From Caryophanales bacterium (lineage in GTDB: Bacteria > Bacillota > Bacilli > Bacillales > Amphibacillaceae): DNA of 64,000 bases. The translations under genes were made by a program, and so were the position numbers. The notes under the pieces were generated by a model that was given only the letters and a program-made list of their open reading frames with translations, was not told the origin of the DNA and searched no databases. The stretch's first letter is position 1, and every line of letters starts with the position of its first letter. This document shows positions 18,661-27,446 of this stretch, one piece after another. The stretch lies in NCBI GenBank assembly GCA_026168805.1, contig JAPFDS010000012.1, positions 22,673-86,672 of the forward strand. The letters are read 5' to 3'.

Positions 18661-18813
18661 GGCTCACTTCATGCAGGCACTAAAAACTTGGATAGGCGCT
18701 GCAATACGAGCACCGCGCCTGTTTGAGGCACTAACACGTAAGATAGTGCCCCAATGATGGAGAATCCCTGAAATACAGCCACTAACAAAGCGGCACCGCT
18801 GAAGTATCCCTCT
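18661..18813. repeat. Cluster of GGCACTA palindrome copies
   Basis: A 150-base stretch with repeats of the terminator core: GGCACTA at 18676-18682, a second stem GGCACTA (18727-18733) with TAGTGCC (18744-18750), and the phrase AATGATGGAG that also occurs just before the first hairpin. No coding frame fits. Confidence 0.5.
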
Positions 18814-19866
18814 TTATTGTTCATCTTCCTTTTCGTGTGAGGACTTTTTATGATAAGGATAGTAAAATCGTTCCACTAAATTGTAAATCGTTACTAATTC
18901 ATAAAGAATAATTAACTCAGGTGGGAATTTCGTTGGATGCACTTCATTTCCCTTCGTTATTTCTTCATTATCCTCCCAGAAAAGATCTGTAAGGTATTTT
19001 AACTGCAAGGCATGTTTTTTAGAATCATAATCCTCTGGGCGCCGCAGATCATTTGCCAACTCTTTTACAGCATTCATAATAATATCGCGCTCATCCATTG
19101 TCCATGAAATATTGCGCAATGGCATGCGAACTAAGTTATCTAAATGATAATCAAGGTTGTGCAAGAACGCTAATTGTTTTTCCCCAGTATGCAGTTGCTC
19201 TTCATCTCCACCAACAAGTGGATGCAACTTTGACTCATCACTTTGAAAACGAATCAGTACTTCTGTTTTCTTAATATCGGTATACAGCTTGTCAATCCCA
19301 GCTCTATACTTCTTACGGTCTTCATGCTTATCATATAAAATTGTTTGGAATGTTTTTTCCAAAATAGTTCCGGCCCGCTTACCGATACTTTCAATGTTTT
19401 GTACGATATCTTTTCGATAATCGGGTGGGAAAACGAACATATTTACCGCAGTAGATACCAACAAACCGGTCGTCGTTGTTCCTAAGCGAATAAAAAAGGC
19501 TAGTAGATAATTACTATGGATGACTTCAACCATCGCCACAGCTGTCAATGTTGCTACGAGCAAACCTGCATGTAATTTCAAGCGGTAACACGTTACAATC
19601 GTTAGCACAGCTGCCAACGTATATGTCACTGGAGAATTCCCAAAGAGGGCGATAAAAAGGACAGCATAAGCAGAACCAATCGCAGATGCGGGGAACCGAA
19701 TGATTCCCTTTTTAATGGAATCACTAATGGTTGGTTCAATCGTCACAATCGCTGTGATCACCGCAAATACCGGTGGCCAATTTAACCATTCACAAATCAC
19801 TGCTGTTAAAAATATCGCTATTCCTGTCTTCAATATACGGCTTCCTTGAAAATGAAACACCCTCAT
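18814..19866 (-). CDS. Aromatic acid exporter-family (FUSC-like) membrane protein
   Basis: About 350 aa. The N-terminal half has six short membrane helices including LNWPPVFAVITAIVTIEPTI, followed by a cytoplasmic helical half, the layout of the ArAE_1/FUSC family of putative efflux proteins (B. subtilis YgaE/YqjA type). Exported substrates in this branch are not established. The ATG at 19866 follows a GGAGCTGGGG stretch and begins MRVFHFQGSR, a better family match than the ATG at 19890. Confidence 0.75.
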   Translation of the reverse strand: MRVFHFQGSRILKTGIAIFLTAVICEWLNWPPVFAVITAIVTIEPTISDSIKKGIIRFPASAIGSAYAVLFIALFGNSPVTYTLAAVLTIVTCYRLKLHAGLLVATLTAVAMVEVIHSNYLLAFFIRLGTTTTGLLVSTAVNMFVFPPDYRKDIVQNIESIGKRAGTILEKTFQTILYDKHEDRKKYRAGIDKLYTDIKKTEVLIRFQSDESKLHPLVGGDEEQLHTGEKQLAFLHNLDYHLDNLVRMPLRNISWTMDERDIIMNAVKELANDLRRPEDYDSKKHALQLKYLTDLFWEDNEEITKGNEVHPTKFPPELIILYELVTIYNLVERFYYPYHKKSSHEKEDEQ

Positions 19867-19965
19867 AACAACCCCAGCTCCAAAAAACATTTTTACGTAC
19901 GTATGATGTATCCTCTACAAGTAGTGTATCTGTTAATCCCTGTTGCTTCCAATCATACCCACCAC

Positions 19966-21009
19966 TTATGTACGTACATTTTTATTAAACAAAGCCGAAG
20001 TGTTCATCAAATGTTTCACAAAAAGAACCGCTTCAATGAGTAAAGCAATTAAGACAACCCAAGCCCAAAAACCGATCACATACGTCTGGAAGCTATGGAA
20101 ACTCTGGGATAATACATACACTGGATTTTTAATCATTAATAACGTAAACACATAGAACATTCCAAAGGTAAAATTCCTCGACCACTGTGTAACATGGTAG
20201 CTAAAGATTCCCTTTTTCCAGCCATACGTTCGAATTCTCTTAATCGCCCGAAACAGCTCCAAGCACTCGACACATACTAAAAGAACAAACGTAATCACCC
20301 ATAATAGATGTACAATCATCGGCGTGAAGGTTTGTGTCGTAACCATAGCAAACCCCGTAATCGACAGAGCCCCATGAATAATACAGTTCGTATTTGTCCA
20401 ATCTTCCGTAATCGTCCAATTCTTTTTTTGAATGGTCCATCGTGTTATGAGGTAGATGCCAACCCCATAAAATACTAAACCAACGACAATCATTGTTTCA
20501 GAAAATATGTCTGGTAATTGGAAGAAAACATTATGTAATAACACAATGATCGATTGCGTGCCTACGGTTGAAAGCAACAAAACCCCATGCATTGGGAAGT
20601 CATGTGCATCAAATAGTAATTTCTTAAAGTTAACCATACAAGTTACGAAAAAGAGAATCCATAACATACTATTGAGCAGTGCCATCATTTGCGTAATTTT
20701 GATTATGTTAGGAAAGTATTCCAAAAACACATTACACAACATCGAAACCCCTGCAATCCACGTGCCCATCGCAAACGACTGAACCGGATGTTTGATAAAT
20801 GGAATGAGGAAATCTTGATGAAAAAATTGATAGGATAACCATCCATACACAATGATCCAAATGACTAATAACATGAATGCTAGAAACTTTCCTACATGAA
20901 TATTTAAAAAAGGAAAAGCTTCAATCGTACCAAGTAAAAATATCCCAATCGCCATTACAATCGCTGCTGAAGCTGGATCAATTTTTCGATAAGATCCCTT
21001 TAAGAACAT
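19966..21009 (-). CDS. SLAC1/TDT-family anion channel-like membrane protein
   Basis: A polytopic protein of about 347 aa with around ten helices. IDPASAAIVMAIGIF near the N-terminus matches the opening helix of the TehA/SLAC1 (tellurite-resistance/dicarboxylate transporter) family. A role in organic-anion or anion export is family inference. The ATG at 21009 is preferred over the TTG at 21024, though neither has a strong ribosome binding site. Confidence 0.55.
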   Translation of the reverse strand: MFLKGSYRKIDPASAAIVMAIGIFLLGTIEAFPFLNIHVGKFLAFMLLVIWIIVYGWLSYQFFHQDFLIPFIKHPVQSFAMGTWIAGVSMLCNVFLEYFPNIIKITQMMALLNSMLWILFFVTCMVNFKKLLFDAHDFPMHGVLLLSTVGTQSIIVLLHNVFFQLPDIFSETMIVVGLVFYGVGIYLITRWTIQKKNWTITEDWTNTNCIIHGALSITGFAMVTTQTFTPMIVHLLWVITFVLLVCVECLELFRAIKRIRTYGWKKGIFSYHVTQWSRNFTFGMFYVFTLLMIKNPVYVLSQSFHSFQTYVIGFWAWVVLIALLIEAVLFVKHLMNTSALFNKNVRT

Positions 21010-21194
21010 CGTACACACGCCCAATCTGTCTATTCAAAAACGAATGATTTAAAATACTATCGTATCATATCTTGAATCACACAAGTTCTCACGTATGAAT
21101 TATCATCAATACTTTGGTAAACTTAAACGTACATCAAACTAAATTTCTGCATACCTGCCGGTGAAACGACAGGATGTCAGAAGGGAGAAGGAAA

Positions 21195-22319
21195 ATGAAT
21201 ACACCAAGAGTAGACTTTTTATATTTAAACGAACAAGACATGATTGATGCTGGTGTCATGAATATGCACGAATGCATCAATGAAATGGAAAACGTATTTC
21301 GCTTACTGAGTAGCGGAGATTATATTATGGGTGGGGTTAATGACAATTCCCACGGTATGTTAATCGACTTCCCTGATGAACCTGAGCATGCAGGTATGCC
21401 GAACAATGGACCGGACAGAAGATTTATGGCCATGCCAGCGTATTTAGGTGGAGAATATCGTGTCTCTGGTTGTAAATGGTATGGTTCCAATATCGAAAAC
21501 ATTGAAAAAGACCTTCCAAGATCAATCTTAATGATGACGTTAAATGATGTGGATACGGGAGCGCCGTTAGCATTTCAATCCGCAAACCTTTTAAGTGCTT
21601 GGAGAACGGGAGCTATTCCAGGCGTTGGTGCTCGATACTTAGCCAATCCAGATGCTAAAGTGTTTGGTGTCATCGGTGCGGGGTCCATCGGGGTTTCAAG
21701 CGCTGAAGCAATTATTGATGCGTGTAAGGAACTAGATACCGTTAAAATATACGATATTCACACGTCAACATCCGAGCTTCTAAAAGAAAGACTCAACAAA
21801 GAATTCCCAGCATTAGACGTACAAATTGTAGATTCAATCGAAGACGCAGTGCGAGAAAGTGACGTTATTAACTTGGCGACAGCTGGAGACGCCAATCCAA
21901 CAATTGAAAAAGAATGGGTGAAGCCTGGGGCATTATTTACCGTTTCGTCCAGCGGAGACTTTGATCCAGACTTTGCCATCAATGACATGAAGTTAGTTGT
22001 CGATAACTGGAAAATGTATGAAGCTGCAGTAAATGAAGATACGTATCCATACTACAACCCAACCATGGGTGTCATCGGCAGACAATTATTAGACTGGATC
22101 CATGAAGGTAAAATGACTTCCGATATCGTCACAAATATTGGAGACGTCATTACTGGAAAAGTACAAGGTAGAGAATCGAAAGACGATATCATTTTGTACG
22201 GTTTAGGTGGACAACCGGTCTATGATGTTGCTTGGGCATATAGAATATACCAAAATGCGCTGGAACGTGGAATTGGTACCAAACTAAACCTTTGGGACCG
22301 TGCATACCAAGCTAGATAA
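21195..22319 (+). CDS. Ornithine cyclodeaminase/mu-crystallin family protein (tyramine oxidase subunit B-like)
   Basis: An NAD(P)-dependent protein of 374 aa. The substrate half has GCKWYGSNIEN and SANLLSAWRTGAIPGVGARYLA, where the lysine and arginine match the substrate-contact positions of ornithine cyclodeaminases. The Rossmann core is VFGVIGAGSIGVSSAEAI. The distinctive N-terminus and overall length match proteins annotated as tyramine oxidase subunit B. No tyramine oxidase subunit A lies beside it, so the reaction is uncertain. GAAGGGAGAAGG stands just before the ATG at 21195. Confidence 0.75.
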   Translation: MNTPRVDFLYLNEQDMIDAGVMNMHECINEMENVFRLLSSGDYIMGGVNDNSHGMLIDFPDEPEHAGMPNNGPDRRFMAMPAYLGGEYRVSGCKWYGSNIENIEKDLPRSILMMTLNDVDTGAPLAFQSANLLSAWRTGAIPGVGARYLANPDAKVFGVIGAGSIGVSSAEAIIDACKELDTVKIYDIHTSTSELLKERLNKEFPALDVQIVDSIEDAVRESDVINLATAGDANPTIEKEWVKPGALFTVSSSGDFDPDFAINDMKLVVDNWKMYEAAVNEDTYPYYNPTMGVIGRQLLDWIHEGKMTSDIVTNIGDVITGKVQGRESKDDIILYGLGGQPVYDVAWAYRIYQNALERGIGTKLNLWDRAYQAR

Positions 22320-22457
22320 ACGTTCCAAAACAGAAGAAGTAGTATACATCCAAATTCTCCCTTCTTTATTTCAGCAAAATATAATATACTTAATTGTATA
22401 TCGTTTACACAACACATGAAGAGTTTGTGAGATAAGTATAGAAGGGAGGGGACATAG

Positions 22458-23021
22458 ATGAGCAAACAGTTTTGTTCCAACTGTGGGAATGAAATAGTGG
22501 AAGCGGGCAAGTTTTGTCCGTCATGCGGCCATTCCATTTCCAATACTTCAGAGTCCCAACAACAAGTCAACACAGCACCACCTGCACCAGAACAACCACC
22601 TATTAAGAATAAACCTAATAATAACTTTATGATCTTAATAGTCCTTGCTGGCGTGATTGGTATCGGTCTATTTATTTACTTTCTACAAAAAGAGGCACCT
22701 GAAGATGTAGCAGAGGAATTTTTTGATCATATTATTTCATTTGAGATGGAGAAGGCTGAACGATTAATTTCAAAAGATGCTGATCCAACTGTCAGAGAAG
22801 GATTTGCTGAACTTGGCGAGATGTTAGATAGCTTACCTTTTGAATTTACGGATGACATAAAAATTAAAAATAATTTCAATGTATTAAACGTTTCAAAAAG
22901 TGGTGATCAAGCAACCGTCGAGGCAGAAGTTTCCTTTATGATGGGGGAAGAAATGAAAGAAGAAACAACATTTGAACTCCAAAAAGAAAAAGGTAAATGG
23001 AAAATCAAGCATGTTGAATAG
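22458..23021 (+). CDS. Zinc-ribbon membrane protein, paralogue 2
   Basis: A 187-aa protein with the same plan as the one at 16312-16845. It has a zinc ribbon (CSNCG, CPSCG), a Gln/Pro-rich linker, one membrane helix (about 58-75), and an extracytoplasmic domain beginning APEDVAEEFFDHIISFEMEKAERLISKDADP. The match with the paralogue runs over the ribbon, the helix and the first 30 residues outside. The function is unknown. GAAGGGAGGGG precedes the ATG. Confidence 0.7.
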   Translation: MSKQFCSNCGNEIVEAGKFCPSCGHSISNTSESQQQVNTAPPAPEQPPIKNKPNNNFMILIVLAGVIGIGLFIYFLQKEAPEDVAEEFFDHIISFEMEKAERLISKDADPTVREGFAELGEMLDSLPFEFTDDIKIKNNFNVLNVSKSGDQATVEAEVSFMMGEEMKEETTFELQKEKGKWKIKHVE

Positions 23022-23026
23022 AAACA

Positions 23027-23067
23027 AGCAATTGACCAAACAAGTATTCGGTCAATTGCTTTTTCTT
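23027..23067 (+). terminator. Terminator between convergent genes
   Basis: AGCAATTGACC pairs with GGTCAATTGCT across a 12-base loop and is followed by TTTTC. Confidence 0.75.
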
Positions 23068-24661
23068 ATTGTTCAAATGTCGTGTTACCACCGATAATCG
23101 TTTTTTGAATGTTTGTTTCAAGTAATTCATCAGGATCACTTAAGTTATATAAATCTCGATCAAACACAGTTAAATCTGCAAGTTTCCCGCGTGTAATCGT
23201 TCCTTTAATCGTTTCTTCATTGGTTGGATAAGCACCCATCTTCGTAAATAATCCGAGCGCTTCTTCCATCGTTAACTTTTCCTTCTCGAAATATCCATTA
23301 TGATTCTCATCCGGTCTCTTGCGCGTGACAGCAGCATGAAGTCCGAGAAGTGGATCAACCGGTTCCACTGGACAGTCTGAGCCCCCTGCACAAATGACGC
23401 CAGCATTCATCAACGTTTTCCATGCGTAGGAAAGTTTTGAACGCTCATCCCCTAATCGATCCTGTACCCACGGGAAATCTCCCGCTAAAAATCGTGGCTG
23501 AATATCCGCAATTCGGCTGGGCGCAGCTAATCGTTTAATGAGATCTTCACGCAACACTTGTACGTGAATCAATCGATCGCGATACGCCACTGTCGGAAAC
23601 TGATCAAGAACATCTAACATATTTTCCAGCGCCTGGTCTCCAATGACGTGCACAGCAATCGGCATTCCAAGCCCTCGCGCTTGTTTCACAATTTTGGTTA
23701 ACGCATCTTGGCTGTACATCGCGTCCCCATACTGACCAAGGGCATCTGAATAAGGTTCAGATAAAAGAGCTGTTCGTCTTCCAATCGCCCCATCCGCGAA
23801 AATTTTCACCGCCCCAATCGACAGCGTTTCATTTCCGTAGCCGGTGTACATCCCTTGTTCATATAGATCATCCATAAACTCATGATCAATGAGTAGATTA
23901 CAGCGAAGACCGAGCTTTTCTTTGTTCAATAACGTGTCATAAATGGCATACGTTTGCTCAAGTCCACCTAAAAAGCGCGGGTCATTCGTATGCACACTCG
24001 TCAAGCCTTTGGACATCGTAAACTTGATCGCTTCTCGGACTGAATCTTCATACGCCTTATAACTTGGATCTGGAATATGCTTTTGAATCAAACCTGATGC
24101 CGCTTCAAGAAACAGTCCAGACGGCTTCCCTGTCGCCTCATCAAGCACAATCGTTCCACCTTCAGGCACAGTAATATTTGGATGAATATTACATACGTCA
24201 AGTGCCTTGCTATTCACAAGCGATGCATGTCCACAAATACGTGAAATGAACAGTGGGTTCCCTGGAGCAACCCGGTCCAACTCTTCAATCGTTGGAATCG
24301 TTCCATGATTAAATTCATTTTCATCCCAGCCACGGCCGACAATCCATTCCCCTTTTTCCAATTGCTCAGCATGTGCTTTTATTTTCGCAAGCATCTCATC
24401 TGCTGACGTACAATCCGTCACATTTAAATTCCGAATGTTCTCCGCAATCCCTGCAATATGTAAGTGACTATCCGTCAAACCAGGCGTCACAAATGCACCT
24501 TGAAGGTCAACCACTTCTGTCTGTCCATGATTCCAATGCGCCTTCATCGATGTAGAATCCCCTAGATCGATAAACCGACCATTTTCCACGACAACAGCCT
24601 CTGCCAATGGATGCATCTGATCCATCGTATGAAACTTCCCATTTACAAAGATTTTACGCAT
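23066..24661 (-). CDS. Amidohydrolase family 3 protein (YtcJ-like)
   Basis: A cytoplasmic metal-dependent hydrolase of 531 aa. It has a beta-sandwich N-terminus (MRKIFVNGKFHTMD), the metal-binding TDSHLHIAG, a long TIM-barrel core with HVIGDQALENM, GGSDCPVEPVDPLLG and TMEEALGLFTKMGA, and a C-terminal return to the sandwich (GKLADLTVFD). The subfamily includes exoenzyme-regulatory AepA and many YtcJ proteins of unknown substrate. The start at 24661 follows GAGAGG; the longer frame to 24778 adds an unlikely extension. Confidence 0.8.
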   Translation of the reverse strand: MRKIFVNGKFHTMDQMHPLAEAVVVENGRFIDLGDSTSMKAHWNHGQTEVVDLQGAFVTPGLTDSHLHIAGIAENIRNLNVTDCTSADEMLAKIKAHAEQLEKGEWIVGRGWDENEFNHGTIPTIEELDRVAPGNPLFISRICGHASLVNSKALDVCNIHPNITVPEGGTIVLDEATGKPSGLFLEAASGLIQKHIPDPSYKAYEDSVREAIKFTMSKGLTSVHTNDPRFLGGLEQTYAIYDTLLNKEKLGLRCNLLIDHEFMDDLYEQGMYTGYGNETLSIGAVKIFADGAIGRRTALLSEPYSDALGQYGDAMYSQDALTKIVKQARGLGMPIAVHVIGDQALENMLDVLDQFPTVAYRDRLIHVQVLREDLIKRLAAPSRIADIQPRFLAGDFPWVQDRLGDERSKLSYAWKTLMNAGVICAGGSDCPVEPVDPLLGLHAAVTRKRPDENHNGYFEKEKLTMEEALGLFTKMGAYPTNEETIKGTITRGKLADLTVFDRDLYNLSDPDELLETNIQKTIIGGNTTFEQ

Positions 24662-24783
24662 AAACCTCTCTCCCATCACTTTATTATTTTCGGACTTAAC
24701 CCCGCATCCTTTTCTGAAACAAGGATTTATCTTTACTTCTATTTTTTGACCATATTGAATAATGTAATTTTTGTACAATTTAT

Positions 24784-24816
24784 AAAAAAAGGACGCATTT
24801 TTTAGTTTTTGCGTCC
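24784..24816 (-). terminator. Terminator of the toxin-antitoxin remnant
   Basis: On the minus strand GGACGCA pairs with TGCGTCC across a 12-base A-rich loop and is followed by seven T. Confidence 0.8.
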
Positions 24817-24821
24817 GATAC

Positions 24822-24896
24822 TTATAAATTAGATTTATGCTGGCTACGTATATTACGAAAGCCTTCTAATGCCTGCTCAGTCCATTCCAACTTCAT
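24822..24896 (-). pseudogene. Truncated RelE/ParE-type toxin (24 aa left)
   Basis: Directly after the antitoxin-like gene (stop TAA then ATG with no gap) a frame of only 24 codons begins MKLEWTEQALEGFRNIRSQH. This is the typical opening strand and helix of a RelE/ParE toxin, normally about 90-100 residues. It ends at a TAA five bases before a strong terminator. All catalytic C-terminal residues are gone, so no active toxin can be made. Confidence 0.65.
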
Positions 24897-25085
24897 TTAG
24901 AGTTCCCCTTGATGAATCATTTCAACTACTTCATCTGTTGTGTAAGTTTTTCCATTCAATATATCCATTTTAGCTTGAAGCAATTTTTGTTTTAATTCTG
25001 AATCGGCTTCCACATCGTCAGCGACCGTTGTTTCTGGTTTTTCTATTAATGAAAGATAATATTCTTTTCCTTCAATCTTTTTCAT
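24897..25085 (-). CDS. Antitoxin-like small protein (62 aa)
   Basis: A short charged protein (MKKIEGKEYYLSLIEKPET, ending TYTTDEVVEMIHQGEL). The size, the acidic middle and the immediate abutment to a RelE-like start point to the antitoxin of a type II module. The family (RelB, Phd/YefM or other) is not clear from sequence. It may now be an orphan because the toxin is cut short. GGAGAAGTT precedes the ATG. Confidence 0.5.
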   Translation of the reverse strand: MKKIEGKEYYLSLIEKPETTVADDVEADSELKQKLLQAKMDILNGKTYTTDEVVEMIHQGEL

Positions 25086-25216
25086 TTTAACTTCTCCTTG
25101 AGGAAATTCTTCAAATGAATCTTATGCTTATTATACAACATTCGGAATGGAATATCGATACGGATAGGAATTGTTTTAGATATGTATCTTCTATAATCGT
25201 AGCGTCCCATCACATG

Positions 25217-25825
25217 TTATTTTCGACCAAAATCCGCTTTACTTTCGCCCCATTGTTTCGTTTCCCATTTGAGTAAAGGGTTTCTTACAGTATGAGCATG
25301 TAACCACTTTTCTGCGCGATCAATTAACTGCCAAATGTCCGCTGTTTTTTCAGATCGTTCAATCGACGTATTCGCTTTTTTATTCCGCACCCAAGCAAGG
25401 GCTGTCATGGAATCAGAATAAATAGGCACGTCATAACGCCCCTGCTGATCCAGTAACGCCAGTGCGTGAACGACTGCTAAAAACTCACCAATGTTATTCG
25501 TCCCAAATGCAACGGGCCCATGGTGAAAAATTGGTTCTCCTGTTCCCGTCCACACTCCTTGGTATTCCATATCGCCTGGATTTCCACTACAAGCAGCATC
25601 CACTGAAACACTATTTTCTTCATAGGAACTAGCACTTTTTGTTTGTCTTTTTTCTTTTGGCTTCACACGCTCATTTGCAAACGCCGCCTCAGCCTCTTCT
25701 TTCGTCGGAAAGGACTTATACCGCGCACCTGTAAATCCATGCACCTCTTGTTTACAAGCATCCCATGATGTATAAATACCCGGATTCCGCCCGTGCCAAA
25801 CGACATAATATTTCTTCTTCGCCAT
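25217..25825 (-). CDS. Ribonuclease H with N-terminal viroplasmin-like domain
   Basis: A protein of 202 aa. Residues 1-48 form a Caulimovirus viroplasmin (RNase H1 N) domain that binds RNA/DNA hybrids (KYYVVWHGRNPGIYTSW, FPTKEEAEAAF). Residues about 72-202 are the RNase H fold with VDAACSGNPGDMEYQGVW (first Asp), NNIGEFLAVVHAL (Glu), YSDSMTALAWV (second Asp) and ESKADFGRK (third Asp), so the catalytic set is complete. It removes RNA from RNA:DNA hybrids. The ATG at 25825 has GGGAG nine bases upstream. Confidence 0.85.
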   Translation of the reverse strand: MAKKKYYVVWHGRNPGIYTSWDACKQEVHGFTGARYKSFPTKEEAEAAFANERVKPKEKRQTKSASSYEENSVSVDAACSGNPGDMEYQGVWTGTGEPIFHHGPVAFGTNNIGEFLAVVHALALLDQQGRYDVPIYSDSMTALAWVRNKKANTSIERSEKTADIWQLIDRAEKWLHAHTVRNPLLKWETKQWGESKADFGRK

Positions 25826-25867
25826 ATACACTATCTCCCACTCACATATATTTTTTCCTGGATTCAT

Positions 25868-26431
25868 TCACGAAAAATAATCCTCATGCAAAATTGCATA
25901 TACTTTTAAATCACGATTTCTTCCTTTAATATACGCAGCTTTACGCTCTGTTCCTTCATAGATCATGCCAACTTTTTGCATCACTCGCTCAGACGCTACA
26001 TTTCCCGGTAAACATTTTGCAAAAATACGAATGAGGTCCAACTCCTCAAAACCGATTCGAATCACTTCTTGGACCGCTTCTGTCGTATATCCTTTCCCCC
26101 AAAAGTCATGCGAACACGCATAAGCAATTTCTGCCGAAGAGTGGCGCTCCTTTACATTGCCAAATCCAACCGTACCAATCACTTGACCTGTGGACTTATG
26201 TTCCATCGCCCAAGGTGCGGGCCTGCCAGCTTCATAAAATGCAAGAACTCGACGAATAAACTCTTCCGCTTCATCAACCGTTGCATACGGATACCACGTA
26301 ACATTTCGCGTAACCTCTTCATTTGAACCATAATGAAACACATCTTCAGCATCTTCTAATGTTAGCTTTCGCAATCGTAAACGTTTTGTTTCTAGATTGG
26401 GCATATCCCAAAAGAATGTATCAATATCCAA
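25868..26431 (-). CDS. GNAT acetyltransferase, RimJ/RimL type
   Basis: About 187 aa. LETKRLRLRKLTLEDAEDVF at the N-terminus and an acetyl-CoA loop region (ACSHDFWGKGYTTEAVQEVI) followed by NVASERVMQKVGMIYEG are typical of the RimJ/RimL group. These acetylate protein N-termini, small molecules or aminoglycosides, and the substrate here is unknown. The TTG start at 26431 has AAAGGAGGG six bases upstream, while the ATG at 26452 lies before that site. The gene ends 42 bases before the RNase H start. Confidence 0.8.
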   Translation of the reverse strand: MDIDTFFWDMPNLETKRLRLRKLTLEDAEDVFHYGSNEEVTRNVTWYPYATVDEAEEFIRRVLAFYEAGRPAPWAMEHKSTGQVIGTVGFGNVKERHSSAEIAYACSHDFWGKGYTTEAVQEVIRIGFEELDLIRIFAKCLPGNVASERVMQKVGMIYEGTERKAAYIKGRNRDLKVYAILHEDYFS

Positions 26432-26543
26432 CAGAAGCCCTCCTTTATTCATTATATTGTAACAATAGTAACACCAAAAAGCATTTGTAAATTATGAATA
26501 TTTTTAACGAGTGTTGCCCATCTTGTTAACGAGGTGATTCCTT

Positions 26544-27116
26544 ATGATTGTATTGATCGTTATTCAATTTTTAATTATCGGAGGACTAATTTGGTATATT
26601 CAACATACTGAACGTCGCAAAGCTACCTTGCAAAAAGAAAGATTAGTAGCGAGCGACCATTTTTTGCGTACAGCTGCTGCAGGGATATTCGAGCGCTTTT
26701 CGGATAAAGAGCTCTCATCCAACATCTTTTTAACCGAAACTGAAACAGATTTCATCACTTTCGCAGCTCAGATTATGCAGCGCGTCGATCAAGGGACCAT
26801 TTATATTACCTACAAATCCCAATATGGCTATCCACACTTTGAAATCGAACGTGCCGACGGAATATATCCCGGCATTGCCATCGTTGAATCTGCGGACATC
26901 ACTTATGAAAAAATTGCCCTACTTCATTCCCATCTCATTCAACAACAAGCACAAGGAGGATACGTTATAACAACAAGTAATTTCACCACACAAGCATACG
27001 AATACGCTAAAAATCTTGAAATTGAACTGATCAACGGAAAACAACTGGTCACATACTGGCTACAAGCAATGGATCATGCCATCTATGAAAAAAAGCCATT
27101 TTCACGTACAAAATGA
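26544..27116 (+). CDS. Membrane-anchored protein with a degenerate Mrr-like (restriction endonuclease-like) fold
   Basis: A 190-aa protein: one N-terminal membrane helix (residues 2-19), a basic stretch, and a soluble domain. The last 60 residues contain GGYVITTSNFTTQAYEYAK then IELINGKQLVTYW, which is the end of the Mrr-type restriction endonuclease fold (vvTxgxFTxxAxxxAxxxxixLidGxxL). The expected QxK catalytic strand reads AIVESADI, so the nuclease is probably inactive. It is a single gene without obvious partners. The family link is by motif only. Confidence 0.6.
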   Translation: MIVLIVIQFLIIGGLIWYIQHTERRKATLQKERLVASDHFLRTAAAGIFERFSDKELSSNIFLTETETDFITFAAQIMQRVDQGTIYITYKSQYGYPHFEIERADGIYPGIAIVESADITYEKIALLHSHLIQQQAQGGYVITTSNFTTQAYEYAKNLEIELINGKQLVTYWLQAMDHAIYEKKPFSRTK

Positions 27117-27446
27117 TCCGATTCATCTAAAATAAGCATAATGCCGAGAACCCTTCATACATATGTAAGCGGAGTCATTTGATATTGTTTGAATTGTTTA
27201 TTTGTGAATCAATTTCGATTGATTCATACATTTTTAAGATGAATCAAAAGACAAAATTCTGTCACACCTATAGAATCAACGTTTATAGCATGCATAACTT
27301 TTACAGACGTTGACCCTATGCACTTTATAGAGCTTTCATCATTGAATATTGTCATATTCTGTAGTACGTTAAATAAGGATTAGGAACGAACAAATGATTT
27401 TTTTTACTACTCAGGGGTTAATAACAGAAAAAGGTGGAGGAGCAAA
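27117..27446. other. 330-bp intergenic region with a 22-bp palindrome
   Basis: No gene is seen. At 27205-27226 TGAATCAAT and ATTGATTCA flank TTCG in a perfect palindrome, and a further GAATCAA half-site lies at about 27240. The next gene has a strong site AAGGTGGAGG. This is the likely control region of the GltB-like gene. Confidence 0.5.
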
